Origin: Bradyrhizobium elkanii USDA 76
GTDB taxonomy: Bacteria > Pseudomonadota > Alphaproteobacteria > Rhizobiales > Xanthobacteraceae
DNA: 64,000 nucleotides
Assembly (NCBI RefSeq): GCF_023278185.1
Contig: NZ_CP066356.1
Location: 6,254,001 to 6,318,000, forward strand
Reading direction: 5' to 3'
A model generated the notes under the pieces. It was not told the origin of the DNA, ran no database searches, and saw only the letters and a list, made by a program, of their open reading frames with translations. Both the position numbers and the translations under genes were made by a program. Positions 9,112 through 18,010 of the stretch are shown here, piece after piece (the stretch's first letter is position 1; the number at the start of each line of letters is the position of its first letter).

Positions 9112-10785
9112 TCACTGCGCAGCACGGCGATTTGCAGCGGAATCCTCCGATGCGATCGACGGCGCGGGTTCATTCGACGTGCGGCTCACGGAAGTGTTAT
9201 TGCCGTCGGCCTGCTGTGCAGGCTGCGACGGTTTGTCCGCGGCAGAGGCGACGGGAGCACTGGTCGCCGCCATCACCGCGGCAAGCGCATCCGCTGCCCC
9301 CGCACCGAACAGATCGTCACGTCCCGGCGTCCCGAGATCGCGCGCCGTGCTGGTCAGGATCCGTCGCACCTCGACGGGCTTCAATGCCGGATTGCGTTCC
9401 AGCACCAAGGCCGCGATGCCGCTGACGAACGCGGCCGAAAACGAGGTGCCCGACATCAGCTGGTACTTGCCGTCCGGCACCGGCACGAGGAGGTCGGCGC
9501 CCGGGGCCGCCAACGCGATATGGCTGCCGCGGTTCGAGGCCGCCATCAGCCGGTCGCCGGCATCGGTGCCGCTCACTGCGATCACCGCGGGATCGGCGGC
9601 CGGATACAGCGGCGGCGATGTCGCACCGGCATTGCCGGCGGCGGCGACCAGCACGACGTCCCTCGCCGCGGCGGCGGCCACCGCGCGCCCGACAAGTGCG
9701 TCCCGCGGTCCGGCGAAGCTCATGTTCACGATCTGCGCGCCGTGCGCCACTGCGTAGTCGAGGCTTCTGAGGATCACATAGGAGGTGCTCCCGGCGCCGC
9801 CTGCGACCGCACCGAAGGCGCGGATCGCCAGGATCCGCACTTCCGGCGCGCTCCCCGTCAGCCTGACGCGCGCCGCAATCGCGCCGGCAATGGCGGTGCC
9901 GTGGGCTTGCGGGCCATCCTTGCTGCCGAGCGCATCGAACGTATCCGCGACCGTGTTCGCCAGCTCCGGATGAGCGGCATCGACACCGGAGTCGATCACG
10001 GCAATGGTGCCATTCATTCCGCGCGCCAGCTTGTGGGCCGCGGGCAGATGCAGCTGTGTCTGGGCATATTGCGCCGGATCGCTGCCGCCCGACGCCTTGT
10101 CCTGCAGCGCGTAACGGTAGTTCGGCTGCACGGAGCGGACGCCGGCATCGCTTGCGAGCTCGCGGCCCACGACCTCGACCGAACGATTGCCCGAGATGCG
10201 GAACAGGCCGACCGTCGCACCCAGCAGCGCGATATTCTGCGAGGCGATCCGCCTCAACCCATGGCGGCGCGCGAGCGCATCGGCCTCCGCCTCCGTCAAG
10301 GCGCCATCGATTTCGGCGATGAGCTGGTTCGGCACGGTTCGGGTGCCGGCCGCATCCTGCGCGCGCATGCTGCCGCCACCGCCGGCCCTGCCCTTCCGCG
10401 CTGCGCCTTTGCCACCACCGTGGACGGCGACCGGCCGGTCGAAGCATTGGCCGCGATCGCCGTCGTCGCAGCTGGCGGAGATACGGGGCGCAGGGCGCAC
10501 AGGGGGCGGCGGCAGGCGCGATCGCGGCGCATCGTCGGTCCACGACGCGGCCGCGCCGCGGTCCACCAACGGCGGCACGCGGTCAACCGTCCCGCCGACG
10601 GGATTGCCGCCAACACGGCCCATACCGGGATTGGCCCGCTGCCCGAGCGAGACCTGTGGCGCGCCACCGGTCGGCGATCGCATGAAATTCTGGGCGGAGG
10701 CGGAGCCGGTAACACAGACCAGCAACAATGCTGCGGCCGCGGCGATCGCGTGGTTCGTCGATCTGGTCCGGCCGTTGGCGGCCAT
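9112..10785 (-). CDS. Secreted S8 family serine peptidase (subtilase) in a sigma/anti-sigma operon
   Basis: 557 residues from the ATG with GAGG upstream; the frame stays open 30 codons further, but the chosen start gives a clean signal peptide (AIAAAAALLLVCVTGSASAQ, residues 13-32). A Gly/Pro-rich linker with four charged patches follows. Residues ~153-225 resemble an S8 propeptide. The catalytic domain has Asp265 (AVIDSG), His295 (QAHGT), oxyanion Asn385 (AAGNAG) and Ser448 (SGTSFS). The C-terminal ~50 residues are polar and disordered-looking. It is probably a periplasmic or secreted endopeptidase. Its start lies 37 bp after the anti-sigma stop, so it is co-transcribed with the sigma switch. 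Confidence 0.92.
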   Translation of the reverse strand: MAANGRTRSTNHAIAAAAALLLVCVTGSASAQNFMRSPTGGAPQVSLGQRANPGMGRVGGNPVGGTVDRVPPLVDRGAAASWTDDAPRSRLPPPPVRPAPRISASCDDGDRGQCFDRPVAVHGGGKGAARKGRAGGGGSMRAQDAAGTRTVPNQLIAEIDGALTEAEADALARRHGLRRIASQNIALLGATVGLFRISGNRSVEVVGRELASDAGVRSVQPNYRYALQDKASGGSDPAQYAQTQLHLPAAHKLARGMNGTIAVIDSGVDAAHPELANTVADTFDALGSKDGPQAHGTAIAGAIAARVRLTGSAPEVRILAIRAFGAVAGGAGSTSYVILRSLDYAVAHGAQIVNMSFAGPRDALVGRAVAAAAARDVVLVAAAGNAGATSPPLYPAADPAVIAVSGTDAGDRLMAASNRGSHIALAAPGADLLVPVPDGKYQLMSGTSFSAAFVSGIAALVLERNPALKPVEVRRILTSTARDLGTPGRDDLFGAGAADALAAVMAATSAPVASAADKPSQPAQQADGNNTSVSRTSNEPAPSIASEDSAANRRAAQ

Positions 10786-10822
10786 GGTGACCTCAATTCG
10801 GCGCAGAACCGTCAGCCGCCGA

Positions 10823-11542
10823 TTACGGCGTTTCGACCGCGAGGCTGACGATCTTCTCCTTCTGCAAGCGCGCAATCAGCGCAGCGACGCTGCCCTTGTC
10901 CATTGCGCGGAACTGCAACCGGAACATCCCGCCCTTCCCGTCGAGGATCGAGGCCTGGTAATTGTCGAGCAGCGACGTGATGTCGGCGATCCTGGCATCG
11001 GGTGTGAAGCGCACCAGCAGCCGGGTCGGCGTCGCCGCCACGCTGGCGCCGAGGTCGCGGGTGATCGGCGCGCTGGGCGCGACCGGCGCACTGCGCTCGG
11101 CGACATCGAGCGAGGCGGTCTCGAACAAAGCCGGCTGGCTGCGCATCAGCACCGTGCCGATCACGCCTGCCTGCAACAACACCACGACCGCGCCGAGGCC
11201 GGACGACCAGGCCAGCGTCCGCGGCGATAATTTCGAAAAGAACTCCGAGACGGAGGCCGACATGCGCGCACCCATCGACGGCTTGTGCTCCGGCTCGGCA
11301 TCGATCGCGGCGAACAGCTTCTGCATCGCGCGCGCCGAGGGCGCACCGAGGCTCTCGTTGAGGCCGATGGTCTCGGCATATTCCTCGCGAATGACGGCAT
11401 ATTGCCGGGCAAGCTCCGGATCGCGCGCAAGCGCGTCCTCGACGCGGCGCGTGTCACGCGCGTTCAACGTGCCGGCCGCGTGCCAGGGCAGCAACATCTC
11501 GATATCGTCGGGCTCTTGCACCTTTTTTCTCGCAGCCATCAT
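10823..11542 (-). CDS. Membrane anti-sigma factor with propeptide-like periplasmic domain
   Basis: 239 residues. The ATG overlaps the sigma stop (ATGA); a TTG six bases earlier is less likely. Residues 1-105 are cytosolic, with the anti-sigma-like LLPWHAAGTLNARDTRRVEDAL segment but without the zinc HxxxCxxC motif. One membrane segment spans about 110-133. Residues ~173-239 lie outside and follow a pattern like S8 protease propeptides (RLLVRFTPDARIADITSLLD, GMFRLQF, SVAALIARLQ). It probably holds the ECF sigma at the membrane. The protease encoded next may process or bind this domain; that link is inferred. Confidence 0.82.
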   Translation of the reverse strand: MMAARKKVQEPDDIEMLLPWHAAGTLNARDTRRVEDALARDPELARQYAVIREEYAETIGLNESLGAPSARAMQKLFAAIDAEPEHKPSMGARMSASVSEFFSKLSPRTLAWSSGLGAVVVLLQAGVIGTVLMRSQPALFETASLDVAERSAPVAPSAPITRDLGASVAATPTRLLVRFTPDARIADITSLLDNYQASILDGKGGMFRLQFRAMDKGSVAALIARLQKEKIVSLAVETP

Positions 11543-12108
11543 GGCCAACCTCGCTCGACACCGGCTGCCTTCAGCAACTCGGCAAGTTTCTTGCGCGCAT
11601 AGAACAGGCGCGTCTTCACGGTATTCTCCGGAATCCCCACGATCTCAGCGACATCTTCCACGGATTTCTCGTGATAGTAGACAAGATCGACAATTTCCCG
11701 ATGTTCCGCCGATAGTCCCGTCAGGCACCTACGCAGCGTGTCACCGGTGTCCTTCTTCTGCACTACCGTTTCCGGATCGTCGGACGTGTCCTCGATCGCG
11801 TTAGCGGCCTCATCGTCCAATTCAGCGTCCTTCCTCCGCCGCAGCGAAGACAACGCCTTGAACCGGGTAATCGCCAGAAGCCAGGTCGAAACGGCGGATC
11901 GTCCCTCAAACTTGCCCGCCTGACGCCACACGTCCAGGAAGACCTCGCTGATAAGATCTTCCGCCACCTGTTCGTCCCGCACGAGCCGAAGCCCGAAGCG
12001 GTACACCCTGACATGGTGCCGCCCGTACAGCACCTGCATGGCAAGCCGGTCGCCTTGAGCGATCCGAGCGATCAGAACGTCGTCTGAAGCCGCCTGTGTC
12101 GCGCTCAA
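11539..12108 (-). CDS. ECF RNA polymerase sigma factor
   Basis: 189 residues, starting at TTG (no in-frame ATG fits region 2). Region 2 includes LYGRHHVRVYRFGLRLV, AEDLISEVFLDVWRQAGKFEG and STWLLAITRFKALSSLRRR. Region 4 includes LSAEHREIVDLVYYHEKSVE and GIPENTVKTRLFYARKKL, the promoter -35-binding helix. It directs RNA polymerase to an envelope-stress-type regulon. It is first in the sigma, anti-sigma, protease operon, with four-base stop/start overlap to the anti-sigma gene. I could not identify a confident autoregulatory promoter upstream. Confidence 0.93.
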   Translation of the reverse strand: MSATQAASDDVLIARIAQGDRLAMQVLYGRHHVRVYRFGLRLVRDEQVAEDLISEVFLDVWRQAGKFEGRSAVSTWLLAITRFKALSSLRRRKDAELDDEAANAIEDTSDDPETVVQKKDTGDTLRRCLTGLSAEHREIVDLVYYHEKSVEDVAEIVGIPENTVKTRLFYARKKLAELLKAAGVERGWP

Positions 12109-12524
12109 TGGCCGTCTCGCAAAGTTGGTCTGAAGGGGGCGGTGCGTGGTTCGACGCGAGAGCCAAGATTCTTCACATTACGGCAATGTCCGCACTGCAT
12201 GTGTGATCTATGCCACAGTCGGCGATTCAAATGAGGAAAAATCGGCCGAGACTCGATAAACGGTACCATAATAGTGAGAACTCTCGCGGATAGGCGCCAT
12301 CCGGCGCGACCATACCAAGGCTTTATCGGCACGCCAGCACCGTCACGAAGTCCGCCACGGCGCAGGCTTGCGGAACATCGCTCCCGTCCCGCCTCGGCGA
12401 ACGGATTCCCCTTACGAAACAAGGGCGATGACAGGGTTACACCGGGTAGATTCGGTTCCAAAAGATACCAAACCTAAAGGCTTTCCCACGTAGATTTTCG
12501 CCGGATTTCACCAATGGCGGGACC
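12109..12524. other. Divergent intergenic stretch between sigma factor and diguanylate cyclase
   Basis: Nothing convincing is encoded here; a 118-codon open frame on the minus strand lacks any recognisable domain. The stretch must hold the promoters of both flanking genes. It is AT-richer near 12165-12290. No repeat or clear operator was found. Confidence 0.5.
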
Positions 12525-13673
12525 ATGGGCAGCGCTGCGTCGTCACTTCCCGGCCCGATCGCGGGCGCATCGGAAAGCGGCCGTTCCAGGCTGACGGCCG
12601 AGCGTCTGGCGCGACGGGTCAAGCAGCGCCGCCAGATCCAGTCGATGATCGCGGCCTGCTTCGTGCTCGATGCCGTTGTGCTGCTGATCTACACGCATGC
12701 CGGCACTACGTCCGTTTGGGTGGCGGCGGGCTACGCGCTGACCGGCCTCTGTTTGGTCGCCGTCTATGTGGTGCTCTCCGAGCGCGGCTTTCACGAGCGC
12801 TTCCGCGACCACTATCTGGTCGCGCCGCAATCGGCGATCAACATGGTGAACCTGCTGGTGTTCACCTACATCGCGCCGGAAGTCGGCGTGCTGTTCCTCT
12901 GCAATCTGTTCGTGGTGTTCGGCTTCGGTGCGCTGCGCACCTCGGCGCGGCAGACCGCGATCGTCTGGACCGTCATGGTGCTGGGCCTCGCCGTGCTGTT
13001 CCTCGGCACCGACAAGGCGATCGGGATGCCGAACGCGACCCGGATCGATCGCCTCGCCACCATGCTGGTGTTCGCGCTGACGATCGGGCGCTGCATGTAT
13101 CTCGGCATCTTCTCGAGCTCGATGCAGCAATCGCTGTATCAGAGCGGCGTGAAGCTGAAGGAGGCCTACCGGCGCATCGAGGAGCTCGCCGAGCTCGACG
13201 AGCTGACCGGCACCTCCAATCGCCGCAGCATCATGCGCACGCTCGAGGAGGAGATCGCGCGCTGCGCCCGCAACGGCAGCTCCTGCGCGGTCGCGCTGAT
13301 CGACCTCGATCATTTCAAGCGCATCAACGACGTCTACGGCCATCCGATCGGCGACGAGGCGCTGCGCACCTTCGCGATCGGCATGTTCGCCAATCTCCGC
13401 AGCGTCGATCGCTTCGGCCGTTACGGCGGCGAGGAATTCCTGCTGGTGCTGCCCGACCTGTCGCAAGATCAGGCGATGCGCGCGCTCGAGCGGCTGCGCG
13501 CGATCATTGCCGGTCTCGACTGGAGCGCCTTCTCGCCCGGCATGCAGGTGACGATCTCCGCAGGCGTCACGACGCTCAAGCCGCACGAAAACTCCGACAC
13601 GTTACTCGCCCGCGCCGACGGCGCGCTTTACGCAGCCAAGGCGAGAGGACGCAACCGCATCGCCAGCGCCTAA
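12525..13673 (+). CDS. Membrane-bound diguanylate cyclase
   Basis: 382 residues. Six membrane segments occupy about residues 38-197, arranged as a MASE-like sensor. A short helix (EAYRRIEELAELDELTG, ~213-229) leads into the GGDEF domain, with NRR, LIDLDHFKRIND (259-269) and the active-site GGEEF at 301-305. An RxxD at 292-295, five residues before GGEEF, is the allosteric I-site, so the enzyme should be active and subject to c-di-GMP feedback. The final segment SAGVTTL...LLARADGALYAAKARGRN is standard. Input signal is unknown. Confidence 0.95.
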   Translation: MGSAASSLPGPIAGASESGRSRLTAERLARRVKQRRQIQSMIAACFVLDAVVLLIYTHAGTTSVWVAAGYALTGLCLVAVYVVLSERGFHERFRDHYLVAPQSAINMVNLLVFTYIAPEVGVLFLCNLFVVFGFGALRTSARQTAIVWTVMVLGLAVLFLGTDKAIGMPNATRIDRLATMLVFALTIGRCMYLGIFSSSMQQSLYQSGVKLKEAYRRIEELAELDELTGTSNRRSIMRTLEEEIARCARNGSSCAVALIDLDHFKRINDVYGHPIGDEALRTFAIGMFANLRSVDRFGRYGGEEFLLVLPDLSQDQAMRALERLRAIIAGLDWSAFSPGMQVTISAGVTTLKPHENSDTLLARADGALYAAKARGRNRIASA

Positions 13674-13732
13674 CCCTTTCGCTTCCCTATCCGGCGCCGG
13701 AGAAGCCGTCGCCACCGCTCCAGGACAGAGTC

Positions 13733-14839
13733 ATGAGTTCGAAGCCCGAGACCGCCCCCGAAAGTCTGCTCGACGAGTTGCAGACGACCCTCGCGCACGG
13801 CACCGTCGCGCGCCGTGTCGAGACGCTGCGCCGCGTGACCGACCTCTTCATCAACGGCTCGGTCAACTATTCGGACCAGCAGATCGTGCTGTTCGACGAC
13901 GTTTTCCAATGCCTGCTCGAGCACATCGAGAGCTCGGCCAAGGCACTGCTCGCCAACCGCCTCGCCCCGATCGACACCGCGCCGCCGCAGACCATCCGCA
14001 CCCTTGCCTTCGACGACCTGATCGAGGTCGCGGGCCCCGTGCTGACGCTGTCGCCGCGGCTCGACGACGATACCCTGATCGAAACGGCGCGCAGCAAGAG
14101 TCAGGCGCATCTGCTCGCGATCTCGAACCGCAAGACGCTGAGCGGCGCCGTCACCGACGTGCTGGTGCTGCGCGGCAATGACGAGGTGATCCAGAGCGCG
14201 GTCAACAATCCCGGCGCGGAGTTCACCGAGCGCGGCTTCACCCGCCTGGTCAGCCGCGCCGAGGGCGACGACAATCTGTCGACCTGCGTCGGCCTGCGCC
14301 CGAACATCCCGCGGCATCTCTATCTCAAGCTGGTCGCCAAGGCCTCGGACGCGGTCAGGCAGCGGCTCGAGGCTGCCAATCCGCAGCAGGCCAAGGAGAT
14401 TCCGATCGCGGTGAAGGAAGCGACGCGACGCGCGCGCTCGGCGCCGGCCGCCGTGACGCCGGACACCACGATCGCGCATGCCCTCGTCAAGTCGCTCTAC
14501 CAGGACGGCCGGCTCGACGAATTCCAGCTCGCAGCCTTCGCCGAGGCCGGCAAGTTCGACGAGACCAATGCCTCGCTGGCCGCGCTCGCCAACGTCTCGG
14601 TCAGCGTCGCCGAGAACATGATGATCGAAACCCGCGCCGAGGGCGTCATGATCCTGGCCAAGGTCTCGGGCCTGTCATGGTCGACGGTGCGGGCGATCAT
14701 CAACCTGCGCGACGACATCTCGGGCGGCGAGCCGACCGATCTGCAGGCCTGCAAGGACACCTATGAACGGCTGCGGCCGTCGACCGCGCAGCAGGTGCTG
14801 CGCTTCCATCGCATGCAGCAGTCCGCGCCCGCGGCCTAA
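13733..14839 (+). CDS. DUF2336 domain-containing protein
   Basis: 368 residues from an ATG 60 bp after the cyclase stop. All-helical HEAT-like protein: VETLRRVTDLFI, IVLFDDVFQCLLEHIE, AKALLANRLAPID, and VTDVLVLRGNDEVIQSAVNNPGAEF-type helices (split here) are characteristic of DUF2336, a family abundant in Bradyrhizobium and Methylobacterium. No signal peptide. Function is unknown; co-orientation with the diguanylate cyclase suggests a signalling role but does not prove it. Its stop overlaps that of the convergent osrA gene by three bases. Confidence 0.85.
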   Translation: MSSKPETAPESLLDELQTTLAHGTVARRVETLRRVTDLFINGSVNYSDQQIVLFDDVFQCLLEHIESSAKALLANRLAPIDTAPPQTIRTLAFDDLIEVAGPVLTLSPRLDDDTLIETARSKSQAHLLAISNRKTLSGAVTDVLVLRGNDEVIQSAVNNPGAEFTERGFTRLVSRAEGDDNLSTCVGLRPNIPRHLYLKLVAKASDAVRQRLEAANPQQAKEIPIAVKEATRRARSAPAAVTPDTTIAHALVKSLYQDGRLDEFQLAAFAEAGKFDETNASLAALANVSVSVAENMMIETRAEGVMILAKVSGLSWSTVRAIINLRDDISGGEPTDLQACKDTYERLRPSTAQQVLRFHRMQQSAPAA

Positions 14840-15480
14840 TAGCGTAGCGCCCGGTTTCCCATCAGCGCGCCGACGCTCGCGACGATCGCGGTCGCCAGCG
14901 TGTACCAGGTGGCAACGAACAGCGGCGAGTCATCGGTGCAGTGCGACGCGTAGACGGTCGCAGCGAGCCCTGCCGAGAGCAAGCCGGCTATCGCGCCGGC
15001 GACCGCCGGCCGCGCCGGCGCGCCCTGCCGCAGCCCGTACAGCGCGCCGACCAGCAGCGGCAGCGACATCGCGGGGATTGCGGTCATGCAGGCCATCGAA
15101 TTCTTGCCGATCAGCCGCGTCATCATCGGCGTACGCTGCGGCATCATCATCTCGCCACTGATGGCGGCGACGAGGATGCCGGCGGGAATCAGCAGCCACC
15201 AGCCGAAGCCGCGCAGCGAGGCCTCCGGACGCGACAGATGCAGGCTGACCGCGATCGCCGAGGCGGCGAGCGCCAGCGTCACGGCGAATTTCAGGTCGAA
15301 GAACGGATTGCGCATCGCGCTCATCACGTCGGGCCGCACGCCGAGTTCGGCGAAGAAGATCAGGAGCGAGACTGGCGCCGCCGCCAGCAATGCCAGCATC
15401 AGCGCAAGACCGACCGGACGCGCGTGATAGGCATTGTCGGCGGCCAGGGTTCGAATGAGTTGATCGGTGTCCATGCTCAT
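14836..15480 (-). CDS. osrA: NrsF/OsrA-type membrane anti-sigma factor
   Basis: 214 residues with six predicted membrane helices, a DUF1109 (NrsF) protein. Two cysteines lie in outward-facing loops: Cys131 (MACMTA) and Cys181 (YASHCTDD). Counted from the second ATG (two codons later) they become 129 and 179, the numbers I recall for the redox-sensitive cysteines of Bradyrhizobium OsrA. The ATG overlaps the sigma stop (ATGA). The protein is expected to sequester its sigma factor until oxidants or metals modify the cysteines. Gene symbol is by recollection of that study, not by search. Confidence 0.88.
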   Translation of the reverse strand: MSMDTDQLIRTLAADNAYHARPVGLALMLALLAAAPVSLLIFFAELGVRPDVMSAMRNPFFDLKFAVTLALAASAIAVSLHLSRPEASLRGFGWWLLIPAGILVAAISGEMMMPQRTPMMTRLIGKNSMACMTAIPAMSLPLLVGALYGLRQGAPARPAVAGAIAGLLSAGLAATVYASHCTDDSPLFVATWYTLATAIVASVGALMGNRALRY

Positions 15481-16022
15481 TGATCCCGTAATTTCGCAGT
15501 GAGGCTGGCAAGCCCGCGATGGAGCGCGACCCGCACCGCGCCCTCGGTCATCGAGAATTTCGCCGCGGTGTCCTTGATCGAGGCGCTTTCGACCGCGATC
15601 GATTGCAGCACCTCGCGCTGCCGCGCGGGCAACGCCTGCAGCTGGGCGCTCACCTCGCTCGGCAAGGCCGTCGGTTCCGGTGTTTCCCCAGGCAGCGTCT
15701 CGGCGAAATCATCGATGTTGACGAAGATCCGCTTGCCGCGGCGGCGCAGCGCGTCGATCAGCTTGTTGCGTGCGATCGCGAACAGCCACGGCGCGAACGC
15801 CGCGCTCGTGTCCCAGGTCTGTCGCTTCAAATGCACCGCCAACAAGATGTCCTGCACGATGTCCTCGGACTGATCGACCGGCTGTCCCGCGCGCGCCAGG
15901 CCGCGGCGCGCCGCGGCACGGAGTACCGGCGTGATGGCCTTGAGCAGGCGATGATACGCCGCGTCATCGCCTGAAATGGCCGACCGCATCAGGCCGGTCC
16001 ATTCATCCTCACGTTCGCGCAC
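15477..16022 (-). CDS. ecfF: ECF sigma factor EcfF/SigF type
   Basis: 181 residues from a GTG with AGGAG five bases upstream. A GTG at 16073 is also in frame, but it lies upstream of the likely promoter, so the shorter form is preferred. Region 2: DIVQDILLAVHLKRQTWDTS, FAPWLFAIARNKLIDALRRR. Region 4: LPARQREVLQSIAVE and SMTEGAVRVALHRGLASL. Encoded in an overlapping pair with the DUF1109 anti-sigma factor. Homologues control a small oxidative/heavy-metal stress regulon. It is separate from, and different in type to, the sigma factor at 11.5-12.1 kb. Confidence 0.9.
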   Translation of the reverse strand: MREREDEWTGLMRSAISGDDAAYHRLLKAITPVLRAAARRGLARAGQPVDQSEDIVQDILLAVHLKRQTWDTSAAFAPWLFAIARNKLIDALRRRGKRIFVNIDDFAETLPGETPEPTALPSEVSAQLQALPARQREVLQSIAVESASIKDTAAKFSMTEGAVRVALHRGLASLTAKLRDQ

Positions 16023-16041
16023 GCAGGCTCCTGAATTGCAA

Positions 16042-16066
16042 TTCGGCCGATCTTTCAGTTCGTTAC
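16042..16066 (-). promoter_or_regulatory. Probable autoregulated SigF-type promoter
   Basis: Minus strand GTAAC (16066-16062), 16 bases, then CGAA (16045-16042). This resembles the GTAAC...CGAA pattern known for SigF/EcfF regulons. Transcription would begin near 16035, leaving a short leader with AGGAG (16032-16028) before the GTG at 16022. Confidence 0.55.
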
Positions 16067-16081
16067 GCGGCACGCCAGACG

Positions 16082-16097
16082 ATCACGAATTCGTGAT
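16082..16097. promoter_or_regulatory. Perfect 16-bp palindrome upstream of ecfF
   Basis: ATCACGAATTCGTGAT is self-complementary over 16 bases and lies 15 bases upstream of the putative ecfF -35 box, between ecfF and the divergent gene at 16350. It may be an operator for an unknown regulator; chance occurrence is possible. Confidence 0.4.
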
Positions 16098-16349
16098 ATC
16101 CATTCTCCGGCATGACCGCGCCGAGGATCGGCCTCAAAGAATCGCTCCGGCGGGTTTCCAGACGTCACGGCTCATAACACCGATCGGTCCGACAAGCATC
16201 GGTGCTGCTGCTCGCCCGATCGACCACTAGGACGAAATTGCCCAGCTTTTGCCGCCGGATGCCCGAAGATTCCCTTTTTCTGCCCCGGTGTGGACACGCA
16301 GCGGGGTCTCTTTTCGCCCTTGGGCGGGCGACATGGGGAGATCATCAAA

Positions 16350-17018
16350 ATGAAGATCGAAGCCAGCGGGCGCTTGGCATTGATGGTTGCGACAGGACTG
16401 ACAGGGCTTTTCGTAGGTCTCGCCGGTCCGCTGCCGGCACATGCGGCTGGTTCGGACACATCAGCATCGAAATCCGACAGCGCAACGACCGACAAGTCCG
16501 CGCAACAGAGCCCCCGGCATGGCCGGCGCCATGCGCGTCGCCAGTCCTCCAAGACGGCCGATAAATCCGAGAGCAAGAAGGCCACCGGTAGCGACGCCGG
16601 CAGCGTCACCTCGGCAGGCATTCCCGCCACGGTCGCCAACGCCAATGCAGAGCTGACCTCCGGCGACGACAATGCGGCGGCGACGCCGGTGAAAGCCAAT
16701 GCGTTGATCGCAGCGGCCGACAAGCCCGCGGATCAGTCCGACGGTAATGTGGTCGCATCCGACCAGCTCAACGACGTCGACCGCGCCCTGCAGCAGGAGC
16801 AGCCGGCGGAACAGCCGCAGCCGGCTCAGCCGCAGACCGCCCAGCTGGAGGCGCCGCCTGCGCAGCCGCCGGTTGCCGTGGCGGCACCCAAGCCCGCCCC
16901 GGTTCTGGCGAGCAGCGACAGCGCGAGCTGGGACCAGACCTCGCTGATCGGGAAGATCTTCATCGGCTTCGGCGCCCTGCTCACGGTGGCCTCCGCCGCG
17001 CGCATGTTCATGGCCTAG
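16350..17018 (+). CDS. Secreted or membrane-anchored Ala/Pro/Gln-rich protein of unknown function
   Basis: 222 residues from an ATG preceded by GGGGAG nine bases earlier. Residues 1-32 form a signal peptide ([22 protein letters not shown]). The middle is low-complexity and polar: [21 protein letters not shown] Ser/Lys patches, then a Gln/Pro tract near residues 150-185. A short hydrophobic C-terminal segment ([20 protein letters not shown]) likely anchors it in a membrane. No domain recognised. A strong hairpin follows the stop. Confidence 0.75.
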   Translation: MKIEASGRLALMVATGLTGLFVGLAGPLPAHAAGSDTSASKSDSATTDKSAQQSPRHGRRHARRQSSKTADKSESKKATGSDAGSVTSAGIPATVANANAELTSGDDNAAATPVKANALIAAADKPADQSDGNVVASDQLNDVDRALQQEQPAEQPQPAQPQTAQLEAPPAQPPVAVAAPKPAPVLASSDSASWDQTSLIGKIFIGFGALLTVASAARMFMA

Positions 17019-17030
17019 CGGAGGCGCTCG

Positions 17031-17059
17031 CGGTGCGGCGCGGGGGGCGCCGCACCGCG
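17031..17059 (+). terminator. GC-rich hairpin after the 16350 gene
   Basis: GCGGTGCGGCG pairs perfectly with CGCCGCACCGC across a seven-base loop, twelve bases after the stop. There is no T-run, so it may be a Rho-independent-like stop or an mRNA end-protecting stem. Confidence 0.5.
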
Positions 17060-17142
17060 GCCCAAAGCCTCGTTTCAGCCACTTGAAGCGCATCCCGTCA
17101 GCGGGCACATTGCCCTGCAAATCAGGCACGGGGTTTGCGTCC

Positions 17143-17922
17143 ATGGCTACGTTCGAATTCATCATCGTCGAAAGCAAGGGACCGGTCGGCGTCATCACGC
17201 TGAACCGGCCGAAAATGCTGAATGCGCTCTCGTTCGGCGTGTTCCGCGAGATCGCCGCGGCGGTCGACGATCTCGAGGCCGACGACAAGATCGGCTGTAT
17301 CCTGATCACCGGCAGCGAGAAGGCCTTCGCGGCCGGCGCAGACATCAAGGAGATGCAGCCGAAGGGCTTCATCGACATGTTCAACAGCGACTTCACCGCG
17401 ATCGGCGGCGACCGCGTCGCCCGTTGCCGCAAGCCGACCATCGCCGCGGTCGCGGGCTATGCGCTCGGCGGCGGCTGCGAGCTCGCGATGATGTGCGACA
17501 TCATCATCGCGGCCGACACCGCCAAGTTCGGCCAGCCGGAGATCACCCTCGGCACCATTCCCGGCATCGGCGGCACGCAGCGCCTGACCCGCGCGATCGG
17601 CAAGTCGAAGGCGATGGATCTCTGCCTGACCGGGCGGATGATGGATGCGGCGGAAGCCGAGCGCTCGGGCCTCGTGTCGCGGATCGTGCCGGCCGACAAG
17701 CTGCTCGAGGAGGCGCTCGCGGCGGCCGAGAAGATCGCCTCGATGTCGCGTCCGGCAGTCGCGATGGCCAAGGAAGCCGTCAACCGCGCGTTCGAAACGC
17801 CGCTCGCGGAAGGCATGAATGTCGAGCGCAACCTGTTCCACTCGACCTTCGCGCTCGAGGATCGCTCCGAGGGCATGGCGGCGTTCATCGAGAAGCGCAA
17901 GCCGGTCAACAAGAACCGCTAA
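17143..17922 (+). CDS. Enoyl-CoA hydratase (crotonase family)
   Basis: 259 residues, full family length. The oxyanion-hole segments are [11 protein letters not shown] (near 61-71) and [16 protein letters not shown] (near 104-119); the catalytic glutamates correspond to GGCELA and GQPEITLG. The C-terminal trimerisation helices end at [12 protein letters not shown]. It hydrates trans-2-enoyl-CoA to (3S)-hydroxyacyl-CoA in beta-oxidation, with short-chain preference likely from overall similarity to EchA/FadB1-type enzymes. The frame extends 20 codons upstream, but the ATG at 17143 matches the family N-terminus. It converges with the broken acetyl-CoA hydrolase gene. Confidence 0.93.
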   Translation: MATFEFIIVESKGPVGVITLNRPKMLNALSFGVFREIAAAVDDLEADDKIGCILITGSEKAFAAGADIKEMQPKGFIDMFNSDFTAIGGDRVARCRKPTIAAVAGYALGGGCELAMMCDIIIAADTAKFGQPEITLGTIPGIGGTQRLTRAIGKSKAMDLCLTGRMMDAAEAERSGLVSRIVPADKLLEEALAAAEKIASMSRPAVAMAKEAVNRAFETPLAEGMNVERNLFHSTFALEDRSEGMAAFIEKRKPVNKNR

Positions 17923-17923
17923 A

Positions 17924-17969
17924 GCATGATCCGGAAAAGTGCGAAGCGGTTTTCCGGACAAGATCATGC
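17924..17969. repeat. Palindromic repeat, short 46-bp copy
   Basis: GCATGATCCGGAAAAGTGCG, then AAGCGGTTTTCCGGAC and GATCATGC. It shares ends and core with the 72-bp copies at 7973-8044 and 25460-25531 but lacks their inner arm. It begins two bases after the enoyl-CoA hydratase stop. Confidence 0.8.
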
Positions 17970-17982
17970 GCAGACAACAGGC

Positions 17983-18010
17983 TAAAGCGTGATGATCTCA
18001 TCGCGCTTTA
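17983..18010. terminator. Bidirectional hairpin between converging genes
   Basis: TAAAGCGTGATGA pairs with TCATCGCGCTTTA (12 of 13 pairs) over a two-base loop, between the enoyl-CoA hydratase and the converging broken hydrolase gene, whose stop codon is part of the stem. Confidence 0.5.

Noticed and set aside
12105-12461. 118-codon minus-strand open frame upstream of the ECF sigma gene
   Set aside because: Arg/Pro-rich random-like sequence in the promoter region; no homologous feel.
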